Source of the DNA: Bacillus sp. 522_BSPC
GTDB taxonomy: Bacteria; Bacillota; Bacilli; Bacillales; Cytobacillaceae
DNA: 64,000 nt
Direction: 5' to 3'
Assembly (NCBI RefSeq): GCF_001076885.1
Contig: NZ_JVDT01000077.1
Coordinates: 1-64,000, forward strand
A model generated the notes under the pieces. It was not told the origin of the DNA, did not search any database, and was given only the letters and a program-made list of their open reading frames with translations. Shown piece after piece: positions 53,606 to 63,118 of this stretch; position 1 is the first letter of the stretch, and every line of letters begins with the position of its first letter. A program made the position numbers and the translations under genes.

Positions 53606-55105
53606 ATGTCGTATGTAATAGGAATTGATTTAGGAACTAGTTCATTAAAAGGCTTGTTAGTTGATAAAGAAGGCAAGGTTCTTATAACAAAGAGCTCTGA
53701 ATATGAGCTTCTGACTCCTCAGCCAAAATATAGTGAACAGAATCCAAATGTTTGGATCGAAGCATTGGATATTGTCTTAAAAGAAATAATTGCCGCATTT
53801 CCAGAAGCAGCATCAGAAACAGAGGGAATTAGTTTCTCTGGACAGATGCATAGCTTGGTTTTATTAGATGGAAATGGTAAACCATTAAGAAACGCAATTT
53901 TATGGAATGATGTGAGAACAAGCAAACAATGCCTGGAAATAATGGATAAAGCGGGACAAGAAGTTATTCAAATTACAAAAAACAAAGCGTTAGAAGGATT
54001 TACTTTACCTAAACTACTGTGGGTGAAGGAAAACGAGCCGACCATATGGGAAGAAGCAAAGCACTTTTTATTGCCAAAAGATTATTTAGGATTCTATTTA
54101 ACTGGCAATAAGCAAATGGAGTATTCAGATGCTGCTGGCACCTTATTGCTAAATGTGGAAGAAAAGGTTTGGAGCGAATCTATTGCTGAATTATTTGATT
54201 TGCCACTATCTATTTTCCCTAAGCTTGTCGAGTCTTCTGACAAAATAGGCGTAATGAATAAACAACTTGCAGATAAGTATGGCTTTACAAATGAAATCGC
54301 TGTATTTTCTGGAGGTGCGGACAATGCTTGTGCAGCAGTTGGGGCAGGGATTGTGCAAGAAGGTATGGGATTAGCAAGTATCGGAACATCTGGCGTATTT
54401 CTTTCCTATGAGCAAGATGGGCAACAGGATTATGAAGGAAAAGTTCATTATTTCAATCATGCAATAAAAGACAGTTTTTATTCCATGGGTGTAACCTTAT
54501 CTGCCGGATATAGCTTGAATTGGTTTAAAAATACTTTTGCTGCAGATAAACGCTATGATGAGCTTCTTTCTAATATGGGGAATGTGCCAATTGGTTCAGA
54601 TGGTTTATTGTTTACGCCTTATATAATGGGAGAAAGAACACCATATACAGATAGTCAAATTAGAGGAAGTTTTATTGGCATGGATGCAAGGCATACATTA
54701 GATAACTTTGCACGTGCTGTTGTGGAGGGTATCACTTTTTCACTTAATGATAGTAAGATATTGATGGAGGAAAATGCAAATAAGCAATTTACACGCATTG
54801 TCTCTGTAGGTGGCGGAGCAAAAAACAGTAATTGGTTACAAATTCAAGCAGATATCTTTAATGCGCCAGTCGTTAATTTGACAGTCGAACAAGGACCGGG
54901 ATTAGGAGCAGCGATGATTGCTGCTGTTGGATTAGGTTGGTTCCCAACGATGAATGAGTGTGTGGAGAAATTTGTTCATTATAAGGAAGAGTTTCAGCCA
55001 ATTCCTGAAAATGTGAAGAAATATGAAAAGGTATATGAAATTTATAAAGGTGTATATGAAGCAACAAAAGAAACTGCACATAAATTACATGCGTTAAATG
55101 AGTAG
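53606..55105 (+). CDS. xylB: Xylulokinase
   Basis: FGGY-family kinase of 499 residues phosphorylating D-xylulose to xylulose 5-phosphate. The ATG at 53606 follows AAGGGAGAGCGTGAAA and gives MSYVIGIDLGTSSLKGLLVD; an upstream ATG at 53573 would add 11 residues. Family features: substrate loop SGQMHSLVLLD and LWNDVRT, the catalytic-Asp segment GGADNACAAVGAG, and VVEGITFSLNDS with VGGGAKNSNWLQI near the C-terminus. Together with xylA it feeds xylose released by the three hydrolases into the pentose phosphate pathway. Confidence 0.97.
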   Translation: MSYVIGIDLGTSSLKGLLVDKEGKVLITKSSEYELLTPQPKYSEQNPNVWIEALDIVLKEIIAAFPEAASETEGISFSGQMHSLVLLDGNGKPLRNAILWNDVRTSKQCLEIMDKAGQEVIQITKNKALEGFTLPKLLWVKENEPTIWEEAKHFLLPKDYLGFYLTGNKQMEYSDAAGTLLLNVEEKVWSESIAELFDLPLSIFPKLVESSDKIGVMNKQLADKYGFTNEIAVFSGGADNACAAVGAGIVQEGMGLASIGTSGVFLSYEQDGQQDYEGKVHYFNHAIKDSFYSMGVTLSAGYSLNWFKNTFAADKRYDELLSNMGNVPIGSDGLLFTPYIMGERTPYTDSQIRGSFIGMDARHTLDNFARAVVEGITFSLNDSKILMEENANKQFTRIVSVGGGAKNSNWLQIQADIFNAPVVNLTVEQGPGLGAAMIAAVGLGWFPTMNECVEKFVHYKEEFQPIPENVKKYEKVYEIYKGVYEATKETAHKLHALNE

Positions 55106-55122
55106 TTTATTTTAAAATGCTA

Positions 55123-55158
55123 AACCAAAAAGAAGGAGAAATCTCCTTCTTTTTGGTT
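55123..55158. terminator. Bidirectional terminator between xylB and sspI
   Basis: AACCAAAAAGAAGGAG pairs perfectly with CTCCTTCTTTTTGGTT around a 4-base loop. A- and T-rich stem ends make it usable by both convergent genes. The sspI stop codon overlaps its right edge. Confidence 0.9.
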
Positions 55159-55363
55159 ATTTTAGTCCATTTTCCAATGTCTGCAACATTTCAATTTTAT
55201 CATCTTCAGAAGAATTTTTCCAAATTACTTCGAATAGAACGCCTAAACCAGGTAACATTTTCTCTTCCCCATTTTGAATAGCATCCACGATGGTGTCTTT
55301 TAATTCATCTTGAGAATTTCCAGAAACATTGTGGATTATTGCATTTCGTAAATTTAAATTCAT
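55157..55363 (-). CDS. sspI: Small acid-soluble spore protein SspI
   Basis: Complete SspI of 68 residues, a minor spore-core protein made in the forespore. Sequence begins [18 protein letters not shown] and contains [24 protein letters not shown], the family core. The start at 55363 follows AAGAAGGGTGC; an upstream ATG at 55384 adds seven residues that the family lacks. Expression by SigG is known for the family; no confident SigG promoter could be identified here. This gene is direct evidence for an endospore former. Confidence 0.95.
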   Translation of the reverse strand: MNLNLRNAIIHNVSGNSQDELKDTIVDAIQNGEEKMLPGLGVLFEVIWKNSSEDDKIEMLQTLENGLK

Positions 55364-55545
55364 AATAAGCACCCTTCTTTCCATTGTTATCTATCAACAC
55401 CATTTCAATTGGAAATGATATTAGATAGACGTTTTGTAGAACACATCTATTTTTATCATTTCACTAATGCCGTTTATTATGTATTTTATTTAAGCTATAA
55501 TAGAGGACATAGAGATCATCTGGTGATTATGAAGGAGAATAGTAA

Positions 55546-56292
55546 GTGAAACACATACTTTCAGTAAAAAATCCACAAATTAAAGAATGGAAAAAAAGAT
55601 TAACAAAAAAGGAAAGAGATAAAACGGGAACGTTTTTGGTGGAAGGCTTTCACCTTGTGGAAGAAGCATTCAAAGCAGATGCCATCATCGATTTGATTAT
55701 TTCTGAAGATATAGATGTACCTGCTTGGAATTATAGAGATATACCGATAACAATTGTTACGAAAGAAATCATTAAAGAGCTTTCAGATACAGAAACACCA
55801 CAAGGCATTCTTGCACTCTGCAAACAGCAAAGTCATCAAGAAATACTATCCACTGCTCAAACCTTTATTGCGATTGATCAGGTTCAAGATCCTGGTAATA
55901 TGGGAACCATTATCCGAACTGCAGATGCAGCAGGGATAGATGCTGTTATTATAGGAGAAGGAACTGTTGATATATACAATCCAAAAGTAGTTAGATCCGG
56001 TCAAGGCAGCCATTTTCACTTGCCAATCATAAAAACAAATATACCTGCATTTATAGAGGAATTGAAAGAAAGAAAGGTTCCCGTTTACGGTACTGCACTT
56101 GAAAATGGCAGAGATTACCGAGAAACAGTAAAAACAGACGAGTTTTGTTTGATTGTCGGGAATGAAGGCAATGGTGTAAGCAAAGAAGTTTTAAGTAAGA
56201 CAGATACCAACTTGTATATCCCTATTTACGGAAAAAGTGAATCCTTAAATGTTGCTGTAGCAGCTGGGATTTTGATGTATTATTTTAAATAA
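55546..56292 (+). CDS. ysgA: TrmH/SpoU-family RNA methyltransferase YsgA
   Basis: SPOUT-class 2'-O-methyltransferase of 248 residues. The N-terminal substrate-binding domain is about 1-95 (KNPQIKEWKKRLTKKERDKTGTFLVEG); the SpoU domain has the three motifs DQVQDPGNMGTIIRTADAAGID, LIVGNEGNGVSKEVL and YIPIYGKSESLNVAVAAGILMY, which form the knotted S-adenosylmethionine site. GTG start behind AAGGAGAAT. It lies upstream of the pheS T-box as in Bacillus subtilis. The target (rRNA or tRNA position) is not known from sequence. Confidence 0.92.
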   Translation: MKHILSVKNPQIKEWKKRLTKKERDKTGTFLVEGFHLVEEAFKADAIIDLIISEDIDVPAWNYRDIPITIVTKEIIKELSDTETPQGILALCKQQSHQEILSTAQTFIAIDQVQDPGNMGTIIRTADAAGIDAVIIGEGTVDIYNPKVVRSGQGSHFHLPIIKTNIPAFIEELKERKVPVYGTALENGRDYRETVKTDEFCLIVGNEGNGVSKEVLSKTDTNLYIPIYGKSESLNVAVAAGILMYYFK

Positions 56293-56394
56293 TCTGTTTT
56301 CCTAAATAAAGTTTTCGAAATGGTGGAATCTTAGGCTAAAAAGGCATTTGAAAACTGAATAGATATATATTATAATTAAAAACAAATTACATGA

Positions 56395-56665
56395 ATAAAG
56401 ACATTGATGGAGAAAAGTAATTGGTGATTTTTAATCAAGGGAGAAAATGCCGCAGACTGTAAGCATTTTTATTAAAAACATGAATGAAGTTCACCTCCTG
56501 AGTCGGCATCGGGACCATTTTTTCTTTTTAGAAATGATGTAAAGATGTACCGGTATAGACTACCGTTATCCAAATGAAGTGAACTTGTTTTATCATACAT
56601 ACAAGTTAATTAGGGTGGTACCGCGACAATAACCTCGTCCCTTTTTTGGGGATGGGTTTTTTTTA
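56395..56665 (+). promoter_or_regulatory. T-box riboswitch of pheST
   Basis: Leader with T-box features: stem I region 56400-56510 with likely specifier TTC (Phe) at 56490-56492, the T-box AGGGTGGTACCGCG at 56612-56625, and a terminator made of CCTCGTCCC with GGGGATGGG followed by eight T (56633-56665). It accounts for nearly all of the 419-base gap before pheS. Uncharged tRNA-Phe should induce pheS-pheT. Confidence 0.92.
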
Positions 56666-56711
56666 TGCCAATTTTCATGCAAAATCAACCAATATATAAG
56701 GAGGAAAAGTG

Positions 56712-57752
56712 ATGGAAGATAAATTAAAAGAACTGCAAGCTGAAGCACTATCACGCATTGAAAACAGTAATGATATGAAAGAACTAAATGAAATTCGTAT
56801 CGCATATTTAGGTAAAAAAGGTCCAATTACAGAAGTGTTAAAAGGAATGGGAAAGCTATCTGCTGAAGAAAGACCAAAAATGGGTGCACTAGTAAACGTA
56901 ATTCGTGACGATATTACTAGCCACATTGAAGCTAAACAAAAGGCTTTAGAAGAAGCAATTGTCCAAGAAAAAATTGCTTCTGAAACAATTGATATTACCT
57001 TACCAGGTCGTCCAGTTTCTGTAGGAAATCATCATCCGCTTACAAGAGTAGTGGAAGAAATTGAAGATCTCTTTATTGGTATGGGTTATACCGTGGAAGA
57101 AGGACCAGAAGTGGAAAATGATTACTATAATTTCGAAGCATTGAATCTTCCTAAAGATCACCCAGCGCGCGATATGCAAGATTCTTTCTATATAACAGAA
57201 GAAACATTACTTAGAACACAAACTTCTCCAATGCAAGCAAGAACGCTTGAGAAGCATAAAGGGAAAGGGCCAGTGAAAATTATTTGTCCTGGTAAAGTGT
57301 ATCGCCGTGATAATGATGATGCGACACATTCCCATCAATTTATGCAGATTGAAGGACTTGTAGTAGACGAAAACATTCGAATGAGCGATTTAATTGGAAC
57401 ATTGGAAGTTTTTGCTAAAAAAATGTTTGGGGAAGATAGAGAAATCCGCTTGCGTCCAAGCTTTTTCCCATTCACAGAGCCTTCCGTTGAAGTAGATATC
57501 TCTTGCTTTATCTGTAAAGGTGCAGGCTGTAGTGTATGTAAAAAAACAGGCTGGATCGAAATTTTAGGAGCGGGAATGGTTCATCCAAATGTATTGGAAA
57601 TGTCGGGGTTTGATTCAAAGAAATATTCTGGTTTTGCCTTTGGAATGGGTCCAGAGCGAATTGCGATGTTGAAATATGGAATTGATGATATTCGTCATTT
57701 CTACACAAACGATGTACGTTTCTTAAAACAATTTTCAGTACCGGAATATTAA
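56712..57752 (+). CDS. pheS: Phenylalanine--tRNA ligase alpha subunit
   Basis: Alpha subunit of 346 residues. An N-terminal coiled-coil (about 1-85) binds tRNA-Phe; the class II catalytic core follows, with motif 2 region [36 protein letters not shown], and motif 3 [17 protein letters not shown]. The ATG at 56712 follows AAGGAGGAAAAG. It lies 16 bases before pheT; the two subunits form an (alpha-beta)2 enzyme. Controlled by the T-box upstream. Confidence 0.97.
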   Translation: MEDKLKELQAEALSRIENSNDMKELNEIRIAYLGKKGPITEVLKGMGKLSAEERPKMGALVNVIRDDITSHIEAKQKALEEAIVQEKIASETIDITLPGRPVSVGNHHPLTRVVEEIEDLFIGMGYTVEEGPEVENDYYNFEALNLPKDHPARDMQDSFYITEETLLRTQTSPMQARTLEKHKGKGPVKIICPGKVYRRDNDDATHSHQFMQIEGLVVDENIRMSDLIGTLEVFAKKMFGEDREIRLRPSFFPFTEPSVEVDISCFICKGAGCSVCKKTGWIEILGAGMVHPNVLEMSGFDSKKYSGFAFGMGPERIAMLKYGIDDIRHFYTNDVRFLKQFSVPEY

Positions 57753-57768
57753 GGGTGGAGGAGAAAAA

Positions 57769-60183
57769 ATGTTAGTATCCTATAATTGGTTAAATGAATA
57801 TGTAGATTTGAATGGTATTAATCCCGATGAATTAGCGGAAAAGATAACGAAAAGCGGGATTGAAGTGGAAGGTGTTGAAATTCTTGATGAAGGGATTAAA
57901 AATGTTGTTATCGGTTATGTTGTAGAGCGTGAACAACACCCAAATGCAGACAAATTGAATAAATGCTTAGTAGATGTAGGTGAAGGGGATCCAATTCAAA
58001 TTATTTGTGGAGCGCCTAACGTTGATAAGGGACAAAAAGTTGCTGTCGCGAAAGTAGGAGCAGTACTTCCTGGGAACTTTAAGATTAAAAAGGCAAAACT
58101 TCGCGGTGAAGAATCAAATGGAATGATCTGTTCTTTACAAGAACTTGGAATTGAAGGGAAAATGGTTGCAAAAGATTATGCGCAAGGTATTTTTGTTTTT
58201 CCAAGCGATGTGGAAGTTGGAAAAAATGCCCTAGAATACTTACAACGAAATGATGCTGTCTTAGAACTAGGGTTAACTCCAAACCGTGCTGATTGCTTAA
58301 GCATGCTTGGTGTAGCGTATGAAGTTGCAGCAATCTTAGGAAAAGATGTTAAATTACCTGATACTGCATATCCAACTATTAACGAGAAAGCATCTGATTA
58401 TATTCAAGTATCTGTCGAAGAAAATGGAGATACACCATTATATACAGCAAGAGTAATTAAGAATATTAAAATCGCTCCATCACCATTATGGATGCAAGGA
58501 AAATTAATGGCAGCAGGAATTCGTCCACATAACAATGTAATAGATATTACAAACTATATTTTATTAGAATATGGTCAGCCGTTGCATGCTTTTGATTATG
58601 ATAAAATAGGATCAAAAGAAATTCTAGTAAGAAAAGCCCAAAGTGGAGAAAAAATTACGACGCTTGATGAAGCAGAAAGAACGTTATCAGCAGACAATTT
58701 ACTAATCACGAATGGAAAAGAAGGAATTGCTGTTGCTGGAGTAATGGGTGGCGCTAATTCTGAAGTGCAATCTAATACAACCACTGTGTTATTAGAATCT
58801 GCTTATTTTGACAGTAAAGTCATTCGCAGATCATCAAAAGTGATTGGGTTAAGAAGTGAAGCAAGTGCTAGATATGAAAAAGGGATTGATCCAAATCGAG
58901 TGCGCATAGCTGCAGATAGAGCATGTCAATTATTGCATTTATATGCAAGCGGAGAGGTGCTTGAAGGAGAAGTAGCGGTTGATACATTAACAGCTGAACC
59001 AAAAGTTGTTTCCATTACGCTAACTAAAATTAATCAAACCCTTGGAACTTCTTTAGAGTCAAATGCAGTTACTGCTATTTTTGACAGTCTACAATTTACA
59101 ACACAAGTTATGGGAGATACGTTCACAGTAACGGTTCCAACGAGAAGAAATGATATTGTCATTGAGGCAGATTTAATCGAGGAAGTTGCCCGTCTGTATG
59201 GGTATGATAATTTACCGAAAACATTGCCTATTGGCGCATCTACACCGGGTACCTTAACTTCTTATCAGAAGAAGCGTCGTATGGCTCGCAGATATTTGGA
59301 ATCAGCTGGTTTATATCAAGCGATTACGTATTCATTAACAAATGAAGCGAAAGTCCATAGCTTTGCTTTAGAAAAAAGAAATCCAATTAAACTTGCAATG
59401 CCAATGAGTGAGGAACGTGCATTATTACGTCAAAGTATCGTACCACAGCTTTTAGAAGTACTAAAATACAATGCAGCAAGACAAAATGAGAGCAGTGCCG
59501 TTTATGAAACAGGAGTTGTTTTCCTAGCGAATGAAAATCAGGAACTTCCAGAAGAAAAAGAACATTTAGCTGGAGCTGTGACGGGAATATGGAGCACTCA
59601 TCCATGGCAGGGAGAAAAGAAAGCTGTTGATTTCTTTGTTGTAAAAGGTGTATTAGAAGGTCTGTTCCAAAAGTTAGGTGTATCGGAGAAAATTACTTTT
59701 ACAAGAGCGGAAATGGAAGGAATGCATCCAGGAAGAACGGCTGAAATCGAATTTAATGGAGACGTTATTGGGTTTGTTGGTCAAGTTCATCCACAAATGC
59801 AAAAGGAATTAGATTTAAAAGAAACGTATTGCTTTGAACTAGACTTAAGCAAATTATTTGCAGTAGAAATAGAAGCTTTACACTATACTTCTATTCCTCG
59901 CTTCCCTTATGTAACAAGAGATATAGCGCTTGTTGTGGATAAACAAATTCTAGCAGGAAATCTTCAAGGAATCATCCGAGATGCCGGTGGGAAATTATTG
60001 AAAGATGTCCAAGTGTTTGATTTATATGAGGGAGAAAAAATGGAAGAAGGCAAAAAGTCAATTGCATTCTCCTTAACTTATTTCGATCCAGAACAAACAT
60101 TAACAGATGAAATGATCAGTAAAGTTCACGAAAAAGTACTTGCAGCTGTGGAAGAACAAGCAGGAGCTACTTTAAGAGGCTAA
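57769..60183 (+). CDS. pheT: Phenylalanine--tRNA ligase beta subunit
   Basis: Beta subunit of 804 residues. Domains: EMAP-type tRNA-binding OB fold (about 40-150), B3/B4 editing domain (about 205-385), B5 DNA-binding-like domain (about 410-480), catalytic-like core, and the C-terminal ferredoxin-like anticodon-binding domain (about 710-804) with [17 protein letters not shown]. The ribosome-binding site GGGTGGAGGAG lies in the short gap after pheS. It ends in a strong terminator. rnhC, which follows pheT in Bacillus subtilis, is absent here. Confidence 0.97.
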   Translation: MLVSYNWLNEYVDLNGINPDELAEKITKSGIEVEGVEILDEGIKNVVIGYVVEREQHPNADKLNKCLVDVGEGDPIQIICGAPNVDKGQKVAVAKVGAVLPGNFKIKKAKLRGEESNGMICSLQELGIEGKMVAKDYAQGIFVFPSDVEVGKNALEYLQRNDAVLELGLTPNRADCLSMLGVAYEVAAILGKDVKLPDTAYPTINEKASDYIQVSVEENGDTPLYTARVIKNIKIAPSPLWMQGKLMAAGIRPHNNVIDITNYILLEYGQPLHAFDYDKIGSKEILVRKAQSGEKITTLDEAERTLSADNLLITNGKEGIAVAGVMGGANSEVQSNTTTVLLESAYFDSKVIRRSSKVIGLRSEASARYEKGIDPNRVRIAADRACQLLHLYASGEVLEGEVAVDTLTAEPKVVSITLTKINQTLGTSLESNAVTAIFDSLQFTTQVMGDTFTVTVPTRRNDIVIEADLIEEVARLYGYDNLPKTLPIGASTPGTLTSYQKKRRMARRYLESAGLYQAITYSLTNEAKVHSFALEKRNPIKLAMPMSEERALLRQSIVPQLLEVLKYNAARQNESSAVYETGVVFLANENQELPEEKEHLAGAVTGIWSTHPWQGEKKAVDFFVVKGVLEGLFQKLGVSEKITFTRAEMEGMHPGRTAEIEFNGDVIGFVGQVHPQMQKELDLKETYCFELDLSKLFAVEIEALHYTSIPRFPYVTRDIALVVDKQILAGNLQGIIRDAGGKLLKDVQVFDLYEGEKMEEGKKSIAFSLTYFDPEQTLTDEMISKVHEKVLAAVEEQAGATLRG

Positions 60184-60192
60184 CGAAATAGT

Positions 60193-60231
60193 AAAAAGCA
60201 TCCCATCGTTCTATTTTGGGATGCTTTTTTT
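60193..60231 (+). terminator. Intrinsic terminator after pheT
   Basis: AAAAAGCATCCCA pairs with TGGGATGCTTTTT around an 11-base loop, then a T-run. Strong. Confidence 0.93.
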
Positions 60232-60359
60232 CTTGATGGAAATAGTAATTCTTTCCCCTTATAACAAGTCTTGAGATAGAATCTATTCGAATGACTTCCC
60301 TAGCAAGAATAGTTCATGATATGATAGAAACTAGGATTCTTTAGAATGGAGGCATGGGC

Positions 60360-60620
60360 GTGTCAAATACCCCTAAAAATCGTACAAATGTTGATATATA
60401 CGGAACACCATATACAATAATAGGGGAAGAACCTTCTAGTCATGTTAGACTGGTTGCCTCCATAGTAGATAAAAAAATGCGTGAAATTCATGTCATGAAT
60501 CCCTCACTTGATTTAAATAAACTAGCAGTCCTTACTGCTGTTAATATAGTAAATGACTATGTAAAGCTAGAAGATCGAGTGAAAGAACTGGAAGAAGAAT
60601 TAAAAAGAGAAAAGGACTGA
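60360..60620 (+). CDS. zapA: Cell division protein ZapA
   Basis: ZapA of 86 residues, a positive regulator of FtsZ ring assembly. GTG at 60360 is preferred: GGAGG (60348-60352) is 7 bases away, while the ATG at 60354 is only one base from it. Family features: VDIYGTPYTIIGEEPSSHVRLVASIVDKKM and a C-terminal coiled coil ending KLEDRVKELEEELKREKD. Cotranscribed with cvpA, 2 bases downstream. Confidence 0.94.
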   Translation: MSNTPKNRTNVDIYGTPYTIIGEEPSSHVRLVASIVDKKMREIHVMNPSLDLNKLAVLTAVNIVNDYVKLEDRVKELEEELKREKD

Positions 60621-60622
60621 CA

Positions 60623-61171
60623 ATGTTCATGTTGGATATTATTTTGGTTATATTGCTGCTTTTTGGTCTTTTAAGAGGACTAAAAAGAGGATTTATTATG
60701 CAAATTATACACTTAACAGGATTTATTGTTGCGTTTATTGTTGCTAATAAATATTACATACCACTATCGCAAAAATTAACACTATGGATTCCCTATCCAA
60801 ATACAGGAGAAAGCAGTTTTCTACATTCTTTTATTCAGACTGCGAATATAGAAGATGTTTTTTACAGAGGATTCTCCTTTATTGTGATATTTTTTGTCGT
60901 GAAAATTATTTGGCAAATTCTTGGTAGTATGATAGATTTTGTTGCTAGTATTCCAATTTTAAAACAGTTAAATACATGGGCTGGTGCTGTATTAGGATTT
61001 ATCGAAACGTATTTGCTATTATTCCTTCTATTATATATTTCTATTTTAATCCCAATTGATTTTATACAAGCTCAATTAAACGAATCCTCTGTAGCAGCTT
61101 GGATGATAGAAAATACTCCTTATTTTTCAGAGAAAATTAAAGATTTATGGTTCGACTATATCGCTTCATAG
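60623..61171 (+). CDS. yshB: CvpA-family membrane protein YshB
   Basis: CvpA (colicin V production) family membrane protein of 182 residues with four hydrophobic segments. Opening MFMLDIILVILLLFGLLRGLKRGF is typical; ATG at 60629 is an alternative start. The ribosome-binding site is AAAGG. The gene follows zapA and precedes polX, as in Bacillus subtilis. CvpA proteins affect envelope functions; the exact role in Bacillus is unclear. Confidence 0.9.
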   Translation: MFMLDIILVILLLFGLLRGLKRGFIMQIIHLTGFIVAFIVANKYYIPLSQKLTLWIPYPNTGESSFLHSFIQTANIEDVFYRGFSFIVIFFVVKIIWQILGSMIDFVASIPILKQLNTWAGAVLGFIETYLLLFLLLYISILIPIDFIQAQLNESSVAAWMIENTPYFSEKIKDLWFDYIAS

Positions 61172-61179
61172 AAATTAGG

Positions 61180-61218
61180 AAACTCTTCTAGCTTTGTATG
61201 TAGCTAGTGGAGTTTTTT
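61180..61218 (+). terminator. Intrinsic terminator after yshB
   Basis: AAACTC-TT-CTAGCT pairs with AGCTAG-TG-GAGTTT around an 8-base loop, then TTTT. It ends the zapA-yshB operon; a TATGAT at 61268 may be the -10 of polX. Confidence 0.8.
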
Positions 61219-61332
61219 GTGTGGTTAGCAATTACGAACATCATTATTGAAATATTGAAGTTCATGGTATGATATGTAGTGTAGGCAGAATTTAGAAAAT
61301 AGAAGATTTATTATATCCATGTAGGTGATGAA

Positions 61333-63048
61333 ATGACAATAACAAACAAAGATATTATTCGATTATTAGAGCAAATAGCGATATATATGGAGCTTAAAGG
61401 AGAAAATCCTTTTAAAATTTCAGCTTTTCGAAAAGCTGCAAATACAATAGAAACAAGTGAATACAATTTAACCGAGATAACAGATTTAACACAGTTGCCT
61501 GGCATCGGCAAGGGAACAGCGGCTGTTATAGAAGAATATATAAAAGAAGGAAAGTCTTCCGTATTGCAAGAATTGAAAGACGAAGTTCCGAAAGGGTTAA
61601 TTCCTTTGCTACAGCTACCAGGTCTTGGTGGGAAGAAGATAGCGAGATTATATAAAGAGCTATCTGTTGAAAATGCTGATGATTTAAAAAATGCCTGTTT
61701 AGAAGGAAAAGTTCAAGCGTTAAAGGGATTTGGAAAAAAGACAGAGGAAAAAATACTAGAATCTCTGCAAAATGTTGGATCAAGACCAGATCGATTACCG
61801 ATTGCCTTTATGATCCCAATTGCTGTTTCGATTGAAGAGGCATTATCGAAAATGGAGGGGGTTGTCCGCTATTCAAGAGCAGGAAGCTTAAGAAGAGTGA
61901 GAGAGACCATTAAAGATTTAGATTTTATTATTGCAACAGAGAATCCTGAACAAGTGAAAACACAGTTGCTTCAGCTTTCCTCTATTAAAGAGGTAATTGG
62001 AGCAGGTGCAACAAAAGTAAGTATTGTTCTTGGACTCGATTACGACGTCTCTATAGACTTTCGTTTAGTAAAGCCAAATGAATTTGCAACAACGCTACAT
62101 CATTTCACCGGTTCAAAGGAACATAATGTGCGAATGAGACAGCTAGCAAAGGAACGTGGAGAAAAGATAAGCGAATATGGTGTGGAGAATAATGAAACAG
62201 GAGAAATTAAAACCTTCGAATCAGAAGAAGCTTTCTATCATTATTTCGGACTACCATTCATTCCTCCTGAAATAAGAGAAGATGGAAAAGAAGTAGACAA
62301 CTATTCAGATCAAAGTGAGCTCATTTCCTTGGAAGATATTAAAGGTGATTTGCATATGCACACAACAGCAAGTGATGGTGCACATACATTAGAGGAAATG
62401 GTAGAAGCGAACCGTCATTTAGGCTATCAATATATGGCGATAACGGACCATTCCCAATATTTAAAGGTAGCAAATGGATTAACACCAGAAAGAGTACGCA
62501 AGCAAATACAAGAAATTAAAAGACTTAATGCAAAGTATGATGATATCACTATTTTAGCTGGGGCGGAAATGGATATTCTTCCTGATGGGACTTTAGATTA
62601 TGAGGAAGATTTATTGAAAGAATTAGATATTGTTATTGCTTCCATTCATTCTGCGTTTTCCCAATCGAAGGAAAAGATTATGACTCGTTTAAAAGCAGCC
62701 ATGGAAAATAAGTATGTCGATATCATTGCACACCCAACTGGTAGAAAAATTGGGAAAAGGGATGGATATGCTGTCGATATGGACATGCTTATTCAATTAG
62801 CAAAAGAAACGAACACTGTTTTGGAGCTAAATAGTAATCCGAACCGTTTAGATTTAAATGCTACGTATATTAAAATGGCGCAGGATGCTGGCGTGAAGAT
62901 TGTTATTAATACAGATGCCCATTATAAGCATGAGCTTCATAATATGGCAATAGGTGTTTCCACAGCAAAAAAAGGCTGGATTAAAAAATCGACGGTCCTA
63001 AATGCGATGACAAAGGAAGAACTATTGGAATTTTTGTATAAAGGCTAA
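61333..63048 (+). CDS. polX: DNA polymerase X with PHP domain
   Basis: Family X DNA polymerase of 571 residues, used in base-excision and gap-filling repair. Order: N-terminal 8-kDa-like domain with helix-hairpin-helix motifs (LPGIGKGTAAVIEEYI and LPGLGGKKIARLY), polymerase palm with GSLRRVRETIKDLDFIIAT supplying the catalytic aspartates, and a C-terminal PHP domain from about residue 339 (DLHMHTTASDG) with further His/Asp metal ligands (AITDHSQYL, EMDILPDG, NTDAHYKHEL). The PHP domain gives 3'-5' exonuclease activity in the Bacillus enzyme. The start follows TAGGTGATGAA. Upstream of mutS2, as in Bacillus subtilis. Confidence 0.95.
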   Translation: MTITNKDIIRLLEQIAIYMELKGENPFKISAFRKAANTIETSEYNLTEITDLTQLPGIGKGTAAVIEEYIKEGKSSVLQELKDEVPKGLIPLLQLPGLGGKKIARLYKELSVENADDLKNACLEGKVQALKGFGKKTEEKILESLQNVGSRPDRLPIAFMIPIAVSIEEALSKMEGVVRYSRAGSLRRVRETIKDLDFIIATENPEQVKTQLLQLSSIKEVIGAGATKVSIVLGLDYDVSIDFRLVKPNEFATTLHHFTGSKEHNVRMRQLAKERGEKISEYGVENNETGEIKTFESEEAFYHYFGLPFIPPEIREDGKEVDNYSDQSELISLEDIKGDLHMHTTASDGAHTLEEMVEANRHLGYQYMAITDHSQYLKVANGLTPERVRKQIQEIKRLNAKYDDITILAGAEMDILPDGTLDYEEDLLKELDIVIASIHSAFSQSKEKIMTRLKAAMENKYVDIIAHPTGRKIGKRDGYAVDMDMLIQLAKETNTVLELNSNPNRLDLNATYIKMAQDAGVKIVINTDAHYKHELHNMAIGVSTAKKGWIKKSTVLNAMTKEELLEFLYKG

Positions 63049-63118
63049 TATATAAGCAAATAGAGAATACTTACAAACATCATTAACCCATAAGCGGGAT
63101 AGCAAAGGAGATTACTCC

